A stretch of 64,000 bases of DNA from MFD01275-c22 sp963705885. GTDB lineage: Bacteria > Actinomycetota > Actinomycetes > JACCUZ01. Positions 24,970-35,238 of the stretch are shown here, piece after piece. Location: positions 186,001 through 250,000 of the forward strand of contig OY970120.1 in NCBI GenBank assembly GCA_963705885.1, written 5' to 3'. The first letter of the stretch is position 1. Every line of letters starts with the position of its first letter. The position numbers and the translations under genes are program-made. The notes beneath the pieces were generated by a model. The model worked only from the letters and a program-made list of their open reading frames with translations. It ran no database searches and was not told where the DNA came from.

Positions 24970-25727
24970 GCCGAGACCTCCTCGCTGATGCGCGTCTGCT
25001 GGGTCGGCACCGCGATGCGCTGCCGGGCGAGCGCGAGGTAGGCGCCGGCTCCTGCCAGCCCACCTGCCAGCTCACCGATGAAGTAGGCCGGCAGCTGCGA
25101 CCACTGGACGGTGGCACCGAAGACCTCGCCGGTCAGCATCGGGCCGACGTACCGCGCCGGGTTGAGCGAGGCACCCGTGGCCGGCCCGACGACGATGATG
25201 ATGGCGAAGACGATCGAGCCGATGGCGAAGCCGGCCCATCCCGGCGCCGCGCGTCCGTCGATGACGCCGAAGACGACGAAAACCAGAAGCGCTGTGCCGA
25301 TCAGCTCGGCGAAGGTCGCCCGTGCCCACGGGGTGTCGGCGGAGTACGTCGTCATGCCGAGTCCCAGGTCGGACGCGGTCTTGCCCAACGTGCCCACGAT
25401 CGCGAAGGCCCCGGCCACGGCACCGACCACCTGGGCGGCGACGTATCCGGGCACCTCGCGCCAGGGGAACTTTCCGGTCGCGGCCAGTGCGACGGTCACG
25501 GCCGGGTTGATGTGGCAGCCAGAGATGTGCCCCAGCGCGTAGACCATGCCGACGATGACCAGCATGAACGCGAAGGAGATCATCCCCAGGTCCGCCATCG
25601 TGAAGGGCGCGTCACCGGCGTTGGCCAGGATCAGCGTGGCCGGGATCGACCCCGCACCGATGAAGACGAGGAAACCGGTGCCGAGGGCTTCGGCGAGCCA
25701 CTTCTGTGCCTGTGAGCTGGACTCCAT
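24966..25727 (-). CDS. glpF: MIP-family aquaglyceroporin
   Basis: A 253-residue channel of six membrane helices and two half-helices. The first NPA motif is CHINPAVTVALAATGKF and the second is SLNPARYVGPML. Context with dhaKL and ptsI suggests glycerol or dihydroxyacetone uptake. The conserved residue after the second NPA is Arg, as expected. The start is taken at ATG 25727 (ESSSQAQKWLAEALGTG); the frame stays open upstream through the operator, so that part is not coding. The 86-nt leader is unusually long and the ribosome site is weak (GGACGAG). Confidence 0.88.
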   Translation of the reverse strand: MESSSQAQKWLAEALGTGFLVFIGAGSIPATLILANAGDAPFTMADLGMISFAFMLVIVGMVYALGHISGCHINPAVTVALAATGKFPWREVPGYVAAQVVGAVAGAFAIVGTLGKTASDLGLGMTTYSADTPWARATFAELIGTALLVFVVFGVIDGRAAPGWAGFAIGSIVFAIIIVVGPATGASLNPARYVGPMLTGEVFGATVQWSQLPAYFIGELAGGLAGAGAYLALARQRIAVPTQQTRISEEVSA

Positions 25728-25809
25728 GCGCTCGTCCGGCCGCGGAGCCCGGTCTGTCCGGGACGGGCGGACTTCACCTCCCTGTGCTCCGCGACGGCGA
25801 GGGCCGTCT

Positions 25810-25841
25810 GAACGGTGTTCGATAATGTCGAACGATGTTTC
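25810..25841. promoter_or_regulatory. IclR-type operator, copy 2, upstream of glpF
   Basis: Positions 25814-25837 repeat the dhaM/iclR element with only four or five differences (GGTGTTCGA-TA-ATG-TC-GAACGATG). Two dyads are visible: GAACGGTGTTC (25810-25820) and GAACGATGTTTC (25830-25841), centres about 20 bp apart. It lies about 85-115 bp upstream of the glpF ATG and so probably overlaps the operon promoter. Confidence 0.65.
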
Positions 25842-25931
25842 GGTGAAGTTAGGCCTCGCCATCCCATGTGTCAAGGGCCACGCCACTCCTCGAACGGCCG
25901 GCGGTCGCAGCCGACTGGCGCCGGAGCAGTG

Positions 25932-26837
25932 CTAGCGCTCGACGAACGCGCGTACCCACTCGACGACCGCGAGGGGGGCGTCCTCCTGGAGGTCGTGGCC
26001 CGCGAGGTCCACCCGCTCCAGCGTCGACTGCGACGACAGCGCGAGCCACCGGTGCTGGCCCGCCTCCCACGCCGACTCGAGGTCGGCCTGCTGCTCGGGG
26101 GTGGTGCTGTCGAGGTGCTCCGGGATGCTGTGGGTCAGCGCCACGAGCGGCACGTCGCCGATCGGGGTGAACGAGTCGGCCTCGGCGAAGGCGCTGCGAC
26201 CGTCGAGGTGCTCGCGGTTGGCGCGCGGGTCGAGCCTCTCCTCCCAGACGTCGCGCTCGGCGCCGCCCTGGGCGCCGGACTTGCGGGGCAGGCGCTGCAG
26301 AAGGCTCTCGGGGTAGCCCGGCCCAGCTGCGTCCAGCAGCACCAGCCCGGCGACGTCGTCGGCGTGCTCCTGGGCGTAGGCCGCGGCGACCATGCCGCCC
26401 AGCGCATGGGCGACGAGGACGACGGGACGGTCGAGCTCGAGCGCCTGCATCACCAGGTCGAGCTGGGCGGCGATGCCCTGGAAGGTGTGGGAGCGGGGCG
26501 GCCGCCCGCTGGCGCCGACACCCAGCCGGTCGTAGGCGCAGACCCGCGCGAACGCCCCGATCTGGCCCTGGACCGGGTCCCAGGTGCGGTCCATGGGCGC
26601 ACCGAGCCCGGAGACGAGCATCACCGACGGCTCGCCGGCGTCACCGGCGCACCGGGTGCTGATGCGCTTGCCGTCCACCTCGACGGCCACCGGGTCCTCG
26701 ATCGGGGCCACGGCTACGCCGGACACCTCGGGGTCGTCGGGGACCTCGGCCGTGCCGTCGCTCACGACACAGGCGGACAGCAGCAGTGCCGCCGCCACGA
26801 CTGCTCCGCCGCCGCGAAGACGCTCCCCCGGGGTCAT
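25932..26837 (-). CDS. Alpha/beta hydrolase-fold lipoprotein with substituted nucleophile
   Basis: A 301-residue exported lipoprotein: lipobox LLLSAC with Cys23. The core is an alpha/beta hydrolase: VMLVSGLGAPMDRTWDPVQ near residue 75 (oxyanion strand), VCAYDRLGVGASGRPP near 100, and the catalytic histidine likely in RVDLAGHDLQED. At the nucleophile elbow the normal GHSLGG-type motif reads VAHALGGM, so the serine is Ala145 (codon at 26403-26405 is GCG). Either the protein is a non-hydrolytic relative or it uses another residue. It lies 18 bp downstream of a small hypothetical gene. Confidence 0.82.
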   Translation of the reverse strand: MTPGERLRGGGAVVAAALLLSACVVSDGTAEVPDDPEVSGVAVAPIEDPVAVEVDGKRISTRCAGDAGEPSVMLVSGLGAPMDRTWDPVQGQIGAFARVCAYDRLGVGASGRPPRSHTFQGIAAQLDLVMQALELDRPVVLVAHALGGMVAAAYAQEHADDVAGLVLLDAAGPGYPESLLQRLPRKSGAQGGAERDVWEERLDPRANREHLDGRSAFAEADSFTPIGDVPLVALTHSIPEHLDSTTPEQQADLESAWEAGQHRWLALSSQSTLERVDLAGHDLQEDAPLAVVEWVRAFVER

Positions 26838-26855
26838 GAGGCTCGTCAGCGCCGC

Positions 26856-27083
26856 TCAGTCGGCCGGCGCCGGGCGGCGCTCGTGCATCTCGTGCTGGTG
26901 CTGGGCGTCGCCCCGGTGCACGGGGTCCTCGAGCGCCTCCGGGTCCTCGTCGAGGTGACCGGAGTCGGGCCGGGGCGCATCCGACGCGCCGTCCGGCGTA
27001 CGCACGGCAGGCTCGCCGCCGCGGCGGCGGTCCCGGCTCGCCTCCGGCTGCGACGCGGCAGCGTCTGCGGGCTCGACGGTCAT
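26856..27083 (-). CDS. Small acidic hypothetical protein
   Basis: A 75-residue hydrophilic protein, low in hydrophobic residues and rich in Asp, Glu, Pro and His. It starts TVEPADAAASQPEAS and ends with a His/Gln cluster (HRGDAQHQHEMHERRP). It is probably disordered and has no domain I recognise. It starts at ATG 27083 and ends 18 bp before the lipoprotein hydrolase, so the two may be cotranscribed. The sequence is plausible but without recognisable family support. Confidence 0.4.
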   Translation of the reverse strand: MTVEPADAAASQPEASRDRRRGGEPAVRTPDGASDAPRPDSGHLDEDPEALEDPVHRGDAQHQHEMHERRPAPAD

Positions 27084-27158
27084 GCCCGAACGGTAACCCG
27101 ATCCACGTATTCCGGACACCACACAACCGCCCACCGCCGCCCAACGCGACCCAAACCA

Positions 27159-27186
27159 CCCCACACCCCCGCCCCCATCAACCCCC
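27159..27186 (-). other. Putative G-quadruplex motif
   Basis: On the minus strand there are four runs of at least four guanines: complements of 27182-27186 (5), 27172-27176 (5), 27166-27170 (5) and 27159-27162 (4), with loops of 5, 1 and 3 nt. The flanking plus strand from about 27117 is almost free of G. It lies between divergent genes, directly next to the inverted repeat at 27186-27247. Confidence 0.55.
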
Positions 27187-27247
27187 GGTGATCATGCACG
27201 AGTGGTTGTGATCCCGCGTGCGCGCAACCACTCGTGCATGATCACCG
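27186..27247. repeat. Perfect inverted repeat, 23-bp arms
   Basis: Left arm 27186-27208 and right arm 27225-27247 are exact reverse complements with a 16-nt loop; the outer part of the arm reads CGGTGATCATGCACGAG. It lies 42 bp upstream of the class I fumarase start and about 100 bp upstream of the divergent small gene, so it is in a promoter region rather than at a gene end. It could form a cruciform, be an operator, or be a dispersed palindromic element. Confidence 0.8.
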
Positions 27248-27288
27248 CCGGTGTGGGGGTGGCGGAGCGGCTCGGGCATGATCGGAGG

Positions 27289-28949
<1,661 letters not shown>

Positions 28950-28953
<4 letters not shown>

Positions 28954-29567
28954 CGGCAGACGGCCCGGACGAGCTGCGCGGCGGCACCGGGCGCGAGCTG
29001 CCGCGGTTCCCCCGCTGGCTGCAGGCCGTGGGCGCCCTCGCCCTGGGACTCGCCGTCGTGGCGACGGTCGCCCGCGGCTACGACAGCCGTACGGCCGACC
29101 GGCCACCGCCGGCGGCCACCTCGACACCGGGCTCGGCGGCCGGGCGGGGGCAACCGTCCCCGGTGTCCGGTCCGCTGCGCGCCCCCGAGCTGTGCGTCGA
29201 GACGACGGACCGCCTGCTCACGGTGCAGTTCACGATCGAGAATGCGGCGATGAACCGCGTGACGGTGCTCTCGGTCACCGCCCACCTGCCCATCGGAGGC
29301 CTGCACGCGGCCGGCGTCGAGCTGCCCTCCCGACGGTTCTGCGGGCGGCCGGTGGACCCTGCGACCCGGACGGTTCTCGAGCCGGGACAGCGGGTGCCGG
29401 TGACGATGCAGTTCCGCCTACCCGACAGGTGTCCCGCGCCGTACCCGGTCTACGCCGACGTCGCGTTCGTCGGCCCGAGCGAGACGCCGGGGACCCAGCA
29501 GCTCGCGCTGCTCCCCGATCTCGGCGGCTACGACTTCACCAGCTGCGCGCGTCAGTCGACCAGGTAG
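28950..29567 (+). CDS. Membrane-anchored hypothetical protein, fumA operon
   Basis: A 205-residue protein with a short cytoplasmic N-terminus, one membrane helix ([19 protein letters not shown], about residues 24-43), a proline/serine-rich linker, then an extracellular beta-rich domain of about 130 residues. That domain has four cysteines ([33 protein letters not shown]) that could form two disulfides. I do not recognise the family. The GTG overlaps the fumA stop (GTGA), and GGGAGG lies upstream, so it is cotranscribed with fumA. Its 3' end overlaps the LuxR gene by 16 bp, tail to tail. Confidence 0.65.
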
Positions 29568-32470
29568 CGCTCGGCGAGGTCGGCGGCCTCGTAGCGGCTC
29601 GACGCCCCGAGCTTGCGCAGGATGTTGGACACGTGGACGCTCGCGGTCTTGCTGCTGATGAACAGCGCACGCGCGATCTCGCCGTTCGTGCGACCGGCCG
29701 CGAGGTGGCCGAGGATCTCGCGCTCGCGTCCGGTGAGGACCTCGCCGGGCAGGTCGGGCGTGCCCGGCTCCGCCGCGTCGCCGAGGTCGACCGGGTCACG
29801 CAGGTCGACGCGCGCCCGGCGCGCGAACGCCTCGACCTTCGCCAGCAACGGGGCCGCGCCGAGCCGGGCCACCTCGGCGTGCGCGGCGCGGAGCACCTCG
29901 ACGGCGCCCTGCCGGTCGCGGACCGCGAGGCAGGCCTGGGCGAGCCGCCATCGCGCGTACGACGCGAGGTAGGGCCGGTCGGCCGAACCGACCGCGGCCA
30001 CGGCGTCGAGCCAGGGCTGCACCCGGTCACCCGCCTCGTCCCGGGCGCGCGAGACCTCGGCCAGGCAGAGCAGGCGCAGCTCGCGGGGCCGGGCGCCCGG
30101 GAGCGCGGTCTCGCCGCAGGCCGCGTCGACGAGCCGGGTCACGAGGTCGAGCTCGGCACCGAGCTCGCGGGGCCGCCGCGGCTCGGCGAGGTCGGCCACC
30201 GCCCGCGCCGCGAGCCAGGCCAGCGGGGCGGCCATCGTGAGCAGGCGGGGAGTCGAGGCGGCGACGTGCGCGTCCACGGCGGCGAGTGCCGCGCCGGCCT
30301 CGCCGCGCCAGAGCAGCCCCTCCGCGTGCGCCTCGCACCGCAGCTGCTCGAGGACGGCCGGGAGCCGGCCGAGGTCGGCGAGGTCGGCCGTGAGCCCGTC
30401 GTCGTCCCCCCGCACGGCGCGCAGCCGGGCCCGGTTGACCAGCGCGTAGTCCCGGTTGGAACCCGGCACGTGCCGGGTGTCGCGCAGCGCCCGCTCCAGC
30501 AGGCTCGCGGCCTCGTCCCACTCACCGTGAGTGATGCACAGCTCGGCCGCCTGCGTGGTGAGCCACGACCCGTAGCGGATCCCGAGGCCGCGCTCGGACA
30601 CCGCCGCGACGCCCTCCTTCGCGGACGCGACGCCGGCCCGCCAGTCACCGCAGCACTGCAGGACGTCGACGAGGTTGCTGTAGGTCTGGCCCACCAGCTC
30701 GGGCGTGCCGTCGGCGATGGCGAGCCGCACGGCCTCCCGCGCGTCGGGGACCGCGGCCTGCGCCGACGGGAGGACCGTGCAGCGGATCACCAGGGCGCGG
30801 GCGAGCGTCGCCGCGTCGTCGCCGGCCCGCGCGACGTCGACGGCCTCGTCGGCCAGGGGCTCCCAGTCGCTGCTGCCGCCCGCCCAGTCGAGAACGTGCA
30901 CGAGGCCGGAGACGACGACGGCACGCGCGGCGGTGGGCGGCTGCGCCGGCACGAGCTCGACCGCCCGCCGAGCCGCGACCAGGGCGGCGTCGGTGCGTCC
31001 CGCGTCGAGCAGGAACCGCGCGTACTTGCCCTCCAGCAGTCCCTGGCGCACCACGTCGACGTCGGGGTCCGACTGCAGCCACGACCGCACCCGCTCGATG
31101 ATCTCGACGGCCGTGGCGTCCTGATCGCAGAGCGCCGCGACCGACGCCGCGCGGGTGAAGACCTCGACCGCGTCCGAGCCCACGACCTCGGCCGCGTCGG
31201 GGACGGAGGGCCACAGCCGGCGCACGCGGTCGTACTGCACGTGCGCCTCGCCGTAGGCGTAGACCTCCTCCGCCGCCAGGCCGGCGCGCATCGACCACTG
31301 CAGCGACCGGGCCGCCTGGCCGGCCCGGTCGGCGTGCTCCGCGATCGCGGCCGGCCCGGCGTCGGACCGCTCGAGCGCGTCGGCGAGCGCACCGTGCAGC
31401 GTCCGCCGCTCCCCCGGCAGCATGTCGGCGTAGAGGGCCTCCGCGAGCAGGGCGTGCGGCATCGACAGCCCCGTCGGCTCGACGACGAGCAGGTGGGCGC
31501 GTACGGCCTCGTGGACCGCTGCGTCGAGGTCCCCGGTCAGGCCGCTTCTCGCGGCGGCGTCCGCGAGGACCGGGTGGCCGACCCGCTCGCCCGCCGCGGC
31601 GACCAGACGCAGCAGGTCGGAGGCGGCTGCGCTGCACGCGCGGGTCCGGCGGACGAGCACGTCGCGGAGGCTGACCGGGAGCGTGTCGGCGTCACCGGCC
31701 AGCGCCGCCCGCATCAGCGCCTCGGCGGCGTAGGGGTTGCCGACCGACCGTGCGTGGATGCGCGCGACCAGCGCCGGCCCGAGCACCGACCGCGGGTCGC
31801 CGCCGACGAGGTCGGTGAGCTGCTCCCTCGTCTCGTCCAGGGACATCGGCCCCACCGGGACGTCGCGCACCTGCGGACCGCGGCGCCGGTCCTCGAGCCA
31901 CTCGGCGAGGTCGTCGCCGACCTCGTGCGGCCGGAAGGCGACCACGACGGCCAGGCGCTGCCGGTCGAGGGCGGCGCAGACGTAGGCCAGGGTCTCGAGG
32001 GTCGCCATGTCAGCGCTGTGCAGGTCGTCGATCACCAGCAACGTCGGCGCGATCTCGGCGGCCCGGTCGAACACCGCGGACACCGCGGCGATCAGCCGCG
32101 CCCGGTCGGACGGCACGTCGGGGCGGGCCCCGAGCTCGGGCAGCAGGAGCGCGAGGTCGCGGGGGTCGGGCCCGAGCACGTCGGGCACCGAGCCCTTCGG
32201 CAGCCGGGACAGCAGCGAGCGGATCGCGGCGATGAGCGGCGCGTAGGGCATCCGGCCCCCCAGGAAGCCCACGCCCGCGCCGCGGCCGACCACGGTCTCG
32301 ACCGGCACGCTCGACACGACCTCGTCGAGAAGTCGCGTCTTGCCCGCGCCGGGCTCGCCGTGCACCAGGACCACCCCGGGCCGGCCCACCGCCGCGGACG
32401 TCACGACCGCCGCGATCTCGGCGAGCTCGCCGTCGCGGCCCACGAAGCCCTGGCGGTTCGGCACGCTCAC
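29552..32470 (-). CDS. Large ATP-binding LuxR-family transcriptional regulator (LAL type)
   Basis: A 972-residue regulator. The N-terminal AAA/NACHT-like ATPase has GFVGRDGELAEI, Walker A HGEPGAGKTRLLDEV near residue 42 and Walker B LLVIDDLHSADMAT near 145. The middle 550 residues are helical TPR-like repeats that would bind an inducer. The C-terminal 65 residues are a LuxR helix-turn-helix: LTGREREILGHLAAGRTNGEIARAL and SVHVSNILRKLG. GTG 32470 is followed by SVPNRQG. No metabolic genes flank it on its strand. Direct repeats lie 37-69 bp upstream of its start and may be its own operator. Confidence 0.9.
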   Translation of the reverse strand: MSVPNRQGFVGRDGELAEIAAVVTSAAVGRPGVVLVHGEPGAGKTRLLDEVVSSVPVETVVGRGAGVGFLGGRMPYAPLIAAIRSLLSRLPKGSVPDVLGPDPRDLALLLPELGARPDVPSDRARLIAAVSAVFDRAAEIAPTLLVIDDLHSADMATLETLAYVCAALDRQRLAVVVAFRPHEVGDDLAEWLEDRRRGPQVRDVPVGPMSLDETREQLTDLVGGDPRSVLGPALVARIHARSVGNPYAAEALMRAALAGDADTLPVSLRDVLVRRTRACSAAASDLLRLVAAAGERVGHPVLADAAARSGLTGDLDAAVHEAVRAHLLVVEPTGLSMPHALLAEALYADMLPGERRTLHGALADALERSDAGPAAIAEHADRAGQAARSLQWSMRAGLAAEEVYAYGEAHVQYDRVRRLWPSVPDAAEVVGSDAVEVFTRAASVAALCDQDATAVEIIERVRSWLQSDPDVDVVRQGLLEGKYARFLLDAGRTDAALVAARRAVELVPAQPPTAARAVVVSGLVHVLDWAGGSSDWEPLADEAVDVARAGDDAATLARALVIRCTVLPSAQAAVPDAREAVRLAIADGTPELVGQTYSNLVDVLQCCGDWRAGVASAKEGVAAVSERGLGIRYGSWLTTQAAELCITHGEWDEAASLLERALRDTRHVPGSNRDYALVNRARLRAVRGDDDGLTADLADLGRLPAVLEQLRCEAHAEGLLWRGEAGAALAAVDAHVAASTPRLLTMAAPLAWLAARAVADLAEPRRPRELGAELDLVTRLVDAACGETALPGARPRELRLLCLAEVSRARDEAGDRVQPWLDAVAAVGSADRPYLASYARWRLAQACLAVRDRQGAVEVLRAAHAEVARLGAAPLLAKVEAFARRARVDLRDPVDLGDAAEPGTPDLPGEVLTGREREILGHLAAGRTNGEIARALFISSKTASVHVSNILRKLGASSRYEAADLAERYLVD

Positions 32471-32809
32471 ACGGTCCCGTCCCGGGGAGCGCGGCGTCAA
32501 CGCCGGTCTGAGGTAGGCGGCGCGGCAATCTGAGGTAGGGCGCCGCATGTGCCGCCGCCCTCGCCCCGGCAGGGTGATGGTCAGCGGAGGGGGCGCACGG
32601 CACCGGGACGGCACGGGGGTTCGTCCCGGGGGGAGGGGTGCTGGGGGCACCTCTCCCGGGGGCACGCACACGGGCGGACGCGCCGGCGGCGGGAGCAGGG
32701 GACCCGCTGCCCGGCGCGTTGCGTGCGTCGGCAGCGGCCGGACGGACGGCACCCGTCCCGGCCGCTGCCCGCGTCGCGCCCGACGGCCCGGGCTTGGTAG
32801 GACTGGCCC
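32471..32809. other. 339-bp intergenic region between divergent genes
   Basis: Between the LuxR regulator (minus) and fumC (plus). It holds the direct repeats at 32507-32539 and then about 250 bp of GC-rich DNA with G runs (32590-32700). Open frames across it have low-complexity Arg/Gly/Pro translations, and I see no gene in it. Promoters for both genes must lie here, but I cannot place a convincing -10/-35 pair. Confidence 0.6.
32507..32539 (-). promoter_or_regulatory. Direct repeats upstream of the LuxR regulator
   Basis: TCTGAGGTAGG occurs at 32507-32517 and at 32529-32539, a 22-bp period (two helical turns). Read toward the regulator they are CCTACCTCAGA twice. In-phase direct repeats upstream of a MalT/LAL-like regulator fit activator sites, as in MalT boxes. 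Confidence 0.45.
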
Positions 32810-34216
32810 ATGAGCCCAGACACGACCCCGCGCGCGGACGACCGGATCGAGCACGACTCGATGGGTGAGGTGCGGGTGCCGCGCGAGGCCAGGTGGCGCG
32901 CCCAGACGCAGCGCGCCGTCGAGAACTTCCCGATCAGCGGCGCGACGCTCGAGCGCTCGCACATCGAGGCGCTGGCGCGGATCAAGGCGGCGGCGGCCAC
33001 GGTCAACGCGTCGCTCGGCGTGCTGGACCGGGAGGTGGCCGACGCGATCGTGTCCGCCGCCGAGGAGGTGGCCCGCGGGGACTGGGACGCGCACTTCCCG
33101 GTCGACGTGTTCCAGACCGGGTCGGGCACGTCGAGCAACATGAACATGAACGAGGTCCTCGCGACCCTCGCCTCCGAGCGACTCGGCCGCGACGTGCACC
33201 CCAACGACGCGGTGAACGCCTCGCAGTCGTCCAACGACGTGTTCCCCTCGTCGATCCACGTGGCCGCGACAGCAACCGTCGTCCGCGACCTCGTCCCCGC
33301 GCTGCGCCACCTCGAGGCCGCCCTGTCGCGCAAGGCGCAGGAGTTCGCCACCGTCGTGAAGTCCGGCCGCACCCACCTCATGGACGCGACGCCGGTGACG
33401 TTGGGCCAGGAGTTCGGCGGCTACGCGGCGCAGGTGCGTCTCGGGGTCGAGCGGCTGGAGTCGACGCTGCCGAGGGTTGCCGAGCTTCCGCTCGGCGGCA
33501 CGGCGGTGGGCACCGGCATCAACACGCCCCCCGGCTTCTCCGCCACGGTGATCGAGGAGGTCGCCCGGGCGACCGGCCTGCCGCTCACCGAGGCCCGCGA
33601 CCACTTCGAGGCACAGGGCGCGCGCGACGGGCTGGTCGAGCTCTCCGGACAGCTGCGCACGATCGCGGTCTCGCTGACCAAGGTGTCCAACGACATCCGC
33701 TGGATGGGCTCCGGCCCGCGCACCGGTCTCGCCGAGATCGCCCTGCCCGACCTGCAGCCGGGCTCGTCGATCATGCCCGGCAAGGTGAACCCGGTCGTAC
33801 CCGAGGCGCTGTGCATGGTGTGCGCGCAGGTCATCGGCAACGACGCGGCCATCGCGTTCGGCGGGGCGTCGGGGTCCTTCGAGCTCAACGTGATGCTGCC
33901 GATGATGGCGCGCAACGTGCTCGAGTCGGTGCGGCTGCTGGCCAACGTGTCGCGGCTGTTCGCCGACCGCTGCGTCGACGGCATCGTCGCCGACGTCGAG
34001 CGTTGCCGCGAGTACGCCGAGTCCTCGCCGTCGGTGGTGACCCCGCTCAACCGCTACATCGGGTACGAGGCCGCGGCGAAGGTCGCGAAGCAGTCGCTGG
34101 CCGAGCGCAAGACGATCCGCGAGGTCGTGATCGAGCAGGGCTTCGTCGAACGGGGCGAGCTGACCGAGCAGCAGCTCGACGAGGCCCTCGACGTGCTGGG
34201 CATGACGCATCCGTGA
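32810..34216 (+). CDS. fumC: Class II fumarate hydratase
   Basis: A 468-residue class II fumarase, oxygen-stable and iron-independent. [20 protein letters not shown] and [19 protein letters not shown] form the active site; [17 protein letters not shown] follows; the family signature [17 protein letters not shown] contains the mobile catalytic serine loop. Length is normal. This gives the genome two fumarases of unrelated classes only 4 kb apart. It converges on the transglycosylase gene and is followed by a hairpin at 34266. Confidence 0.97.
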   Translation: MSPDTTPRADDRIEHDSMGEVRVPREARWRAQTQRAVENFPISGATLERSHIEALARIKAAAATVNASLGVLDREVADAIVSAAEEVARGDWDAHFPVDVFQTGSGTSSNMNMNEVLATLASERLGRDVHPNDAVNASQSSNDVFPSSIHVAATATVVRDLVPALRHLEAALSRKAQEFATVVKSGRTHLMDATPVTLGQEFGGYAAQVRLGVERLESTLPRVAELPLGGTAVGTGINTPPGFSATVIEEVARATGLPLTEARDHFEAQGARDGLVELSGQLRTIAVSLTKVSNDIRWMGSGPRTGLAEIALPDLQPGSSIMPGKVNPVVPEALCMVCAQVIGNDAAIAFGGASGSFELNVMLPMMARNVLESVRLLANVSRLFADRCVDGIVADVERCREYAESSPSVVTPLNRYIGYEAAAKVAKQSLAERKTIREVVIEQGFVERGELTEQQLDEALDVLGMTHP

Positions 34217-34265
34217 CCGACGGCCCGCATGGTGCCCGACCGCGACGAATTCAGCGCGCTCGGGC

Positions 34266-34295
34266 GGCAATGATCACGCCCGCGTGATCATTGCC
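34266..34295. terminator. Hairpin between fumC and the transglycosylase gene
   Basis: Perfect 13-bp arms, GGCAATGATCACG (34266-34278) and its complement (34283-34295), with a 4-nt CCCG loop, 50 bp after the fumC stop and 26 bp after (below) the convergent gene's stop. Suits a bidirectional terminator; no U-tract. It shares the core ATGATCA with the inverted repeat at 27186. Confidence 0.55.
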
Positions 34296-34320
34296 AGTGG
34301 CCGGGTGCGGCGGGGAGCCG

Positions 34321-34944
34321 TCAGTACCAGCCCTTGGTCTGGAAGGCGCTCCAGGCCGCGCAGGGTGAGCCGTAGCGGCCGTCGACGTAGTCGAGGCCCC
34401 ACGCGATCTGCGTCGCCGGATTGGTCTGCCAGTCGGAGCCGAAGGCACCCATCTTCGAGCCCGGCAGCGCCTGCGGGATGCCGTAGGCGCCGGACGACGG
34501 GTTGGCAGCCGTGTGGCTCCAGCCCGACTCACGATCCCAGAGGGCGTCGAGGCAGGAGAACTGCTCGGCGCCCCAGCCGTACTTCTGCGCCGCCATGCTC
34601 GCAGCGAGGCCCCGGGCGCCGCTCGGCACCGGCGTCCGCTCCGACGACCTGCTGGCGCGCTTCTCGGCGGCGCGGGCGGCACGAGCCTCGCGGGCGTTCC
34701 GGGCCGCCTTCTTCCGAGCGGCCTCGCGCTGCTGCTTGGCGGCGATCCTCGCCAGGACTGCGCCCGACGGCTTGGGCGAGGTCTGGTCCTCGGCGGCGAC
34801 CGGCAGCGGACGGGACACCGCGACGGGAGCCATGGCCGGCTCCTCGTTGTCGGCGAGCGCGGTGGCCCCGAGGGTGGGAGCGGTGGACACGGCGACCACG
34901 GCGGTGGCCGCGGCGATCCCCCGGATCGTGATCCGGTGACTCAA
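34321..34944 (-). CDS. Secreted lytic transglycosylase-like (SLT/Rpf-like fold) protein
   Basis: A 207-residue exported cell-wall protein. A signal peptide (residues 1-30, GIAAATAVVAVSTAPTLGATALA) is followed by a highly charged Arg/Ala helix (about 75-120) and a C-terminal lysozyme-like domain: AAQKYGWGAEQFSCLDALWDRESGW contains the catalytic Glu, then HTAANPSSGAYGIPQALPG and the closing CAAWSAFQTKGWY. Such proteins cleave peptidoglycan. TTG 34944 is chosen because GGAAGG lies 9 nt upstream and the signal peptide fits; ATG 34980 would add 12 unusual residues. A long structured leader precedes it. Confidence 0.85.
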   Translation of the reverse strand: MSHRITIRGIAAATAVVAVSTAPTLGATALADNEEPAMAPVAVSRPLPVAAEDQTSPKPSGAVLARIAAKQQREAARKKAARNAREARAARAAEKRASRSSERTPVPSGARGLAASMAAQKYGWGAEQFSCLDALWDRESGWSHTAANPSSGAYGIPQALPGSKMGAFGSDWQTNPATQIAWGLDYVDGRYGSPCAAWSAFQTKGWY

Positions 34945-35160
34945 GAGCAAGGTCCTTCCAGCGCAGCCGGCACGCCGCATGCAGGCGCCGGCTTCGGTGT
35001 CACCCCGGTCGCGGGCCTCCGTGTGGTGCTGGTCCCTGAGTTCGGAGGCTCGGGCCCCGGGCGGTGGTGACCGCACTGGTCGGGGCGGCGTGGGCCGGAT
35101 GGTGCGATCCTCACTCAGAGTGACAAGGAGGTGACGGCCTCACGCGGGGTCTTACCGATC
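34945..35160 (-). ncRNA. Candidate structured 5' leader, possible c-di-AMP (ydaO) riboswitch
   Basis: More than 200 nt without a gene precede the transglycosylase. Read on the minus strand it contains a CCGAAC element followed by AGCACC and a 7-bp stem (GCCTCCG at 35049-35043 with CGGAGGC at 35021-35015), then a GACCGGGGTGACACC segment before the ribosome site. ydaO riboswitches commonly control Rpf and transglycosylase genes in actinobacteria. The match is partial and by eye only. Confidence 0.35.
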
Positions 35161-35238
35161 GACCATGCAACAGAGTGCAGGTCAAAGGCCAATTCTGCGG
35201 GCGTGTGCTCGATCACACCGACCCGGGGACACGCACGA

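Noticed and set aside
32547..32813. Overlapping small frames upstream of fumC
   Set aside because: Gly/Arg/Pro low-complexity translations in three frames; no codon-position signal.
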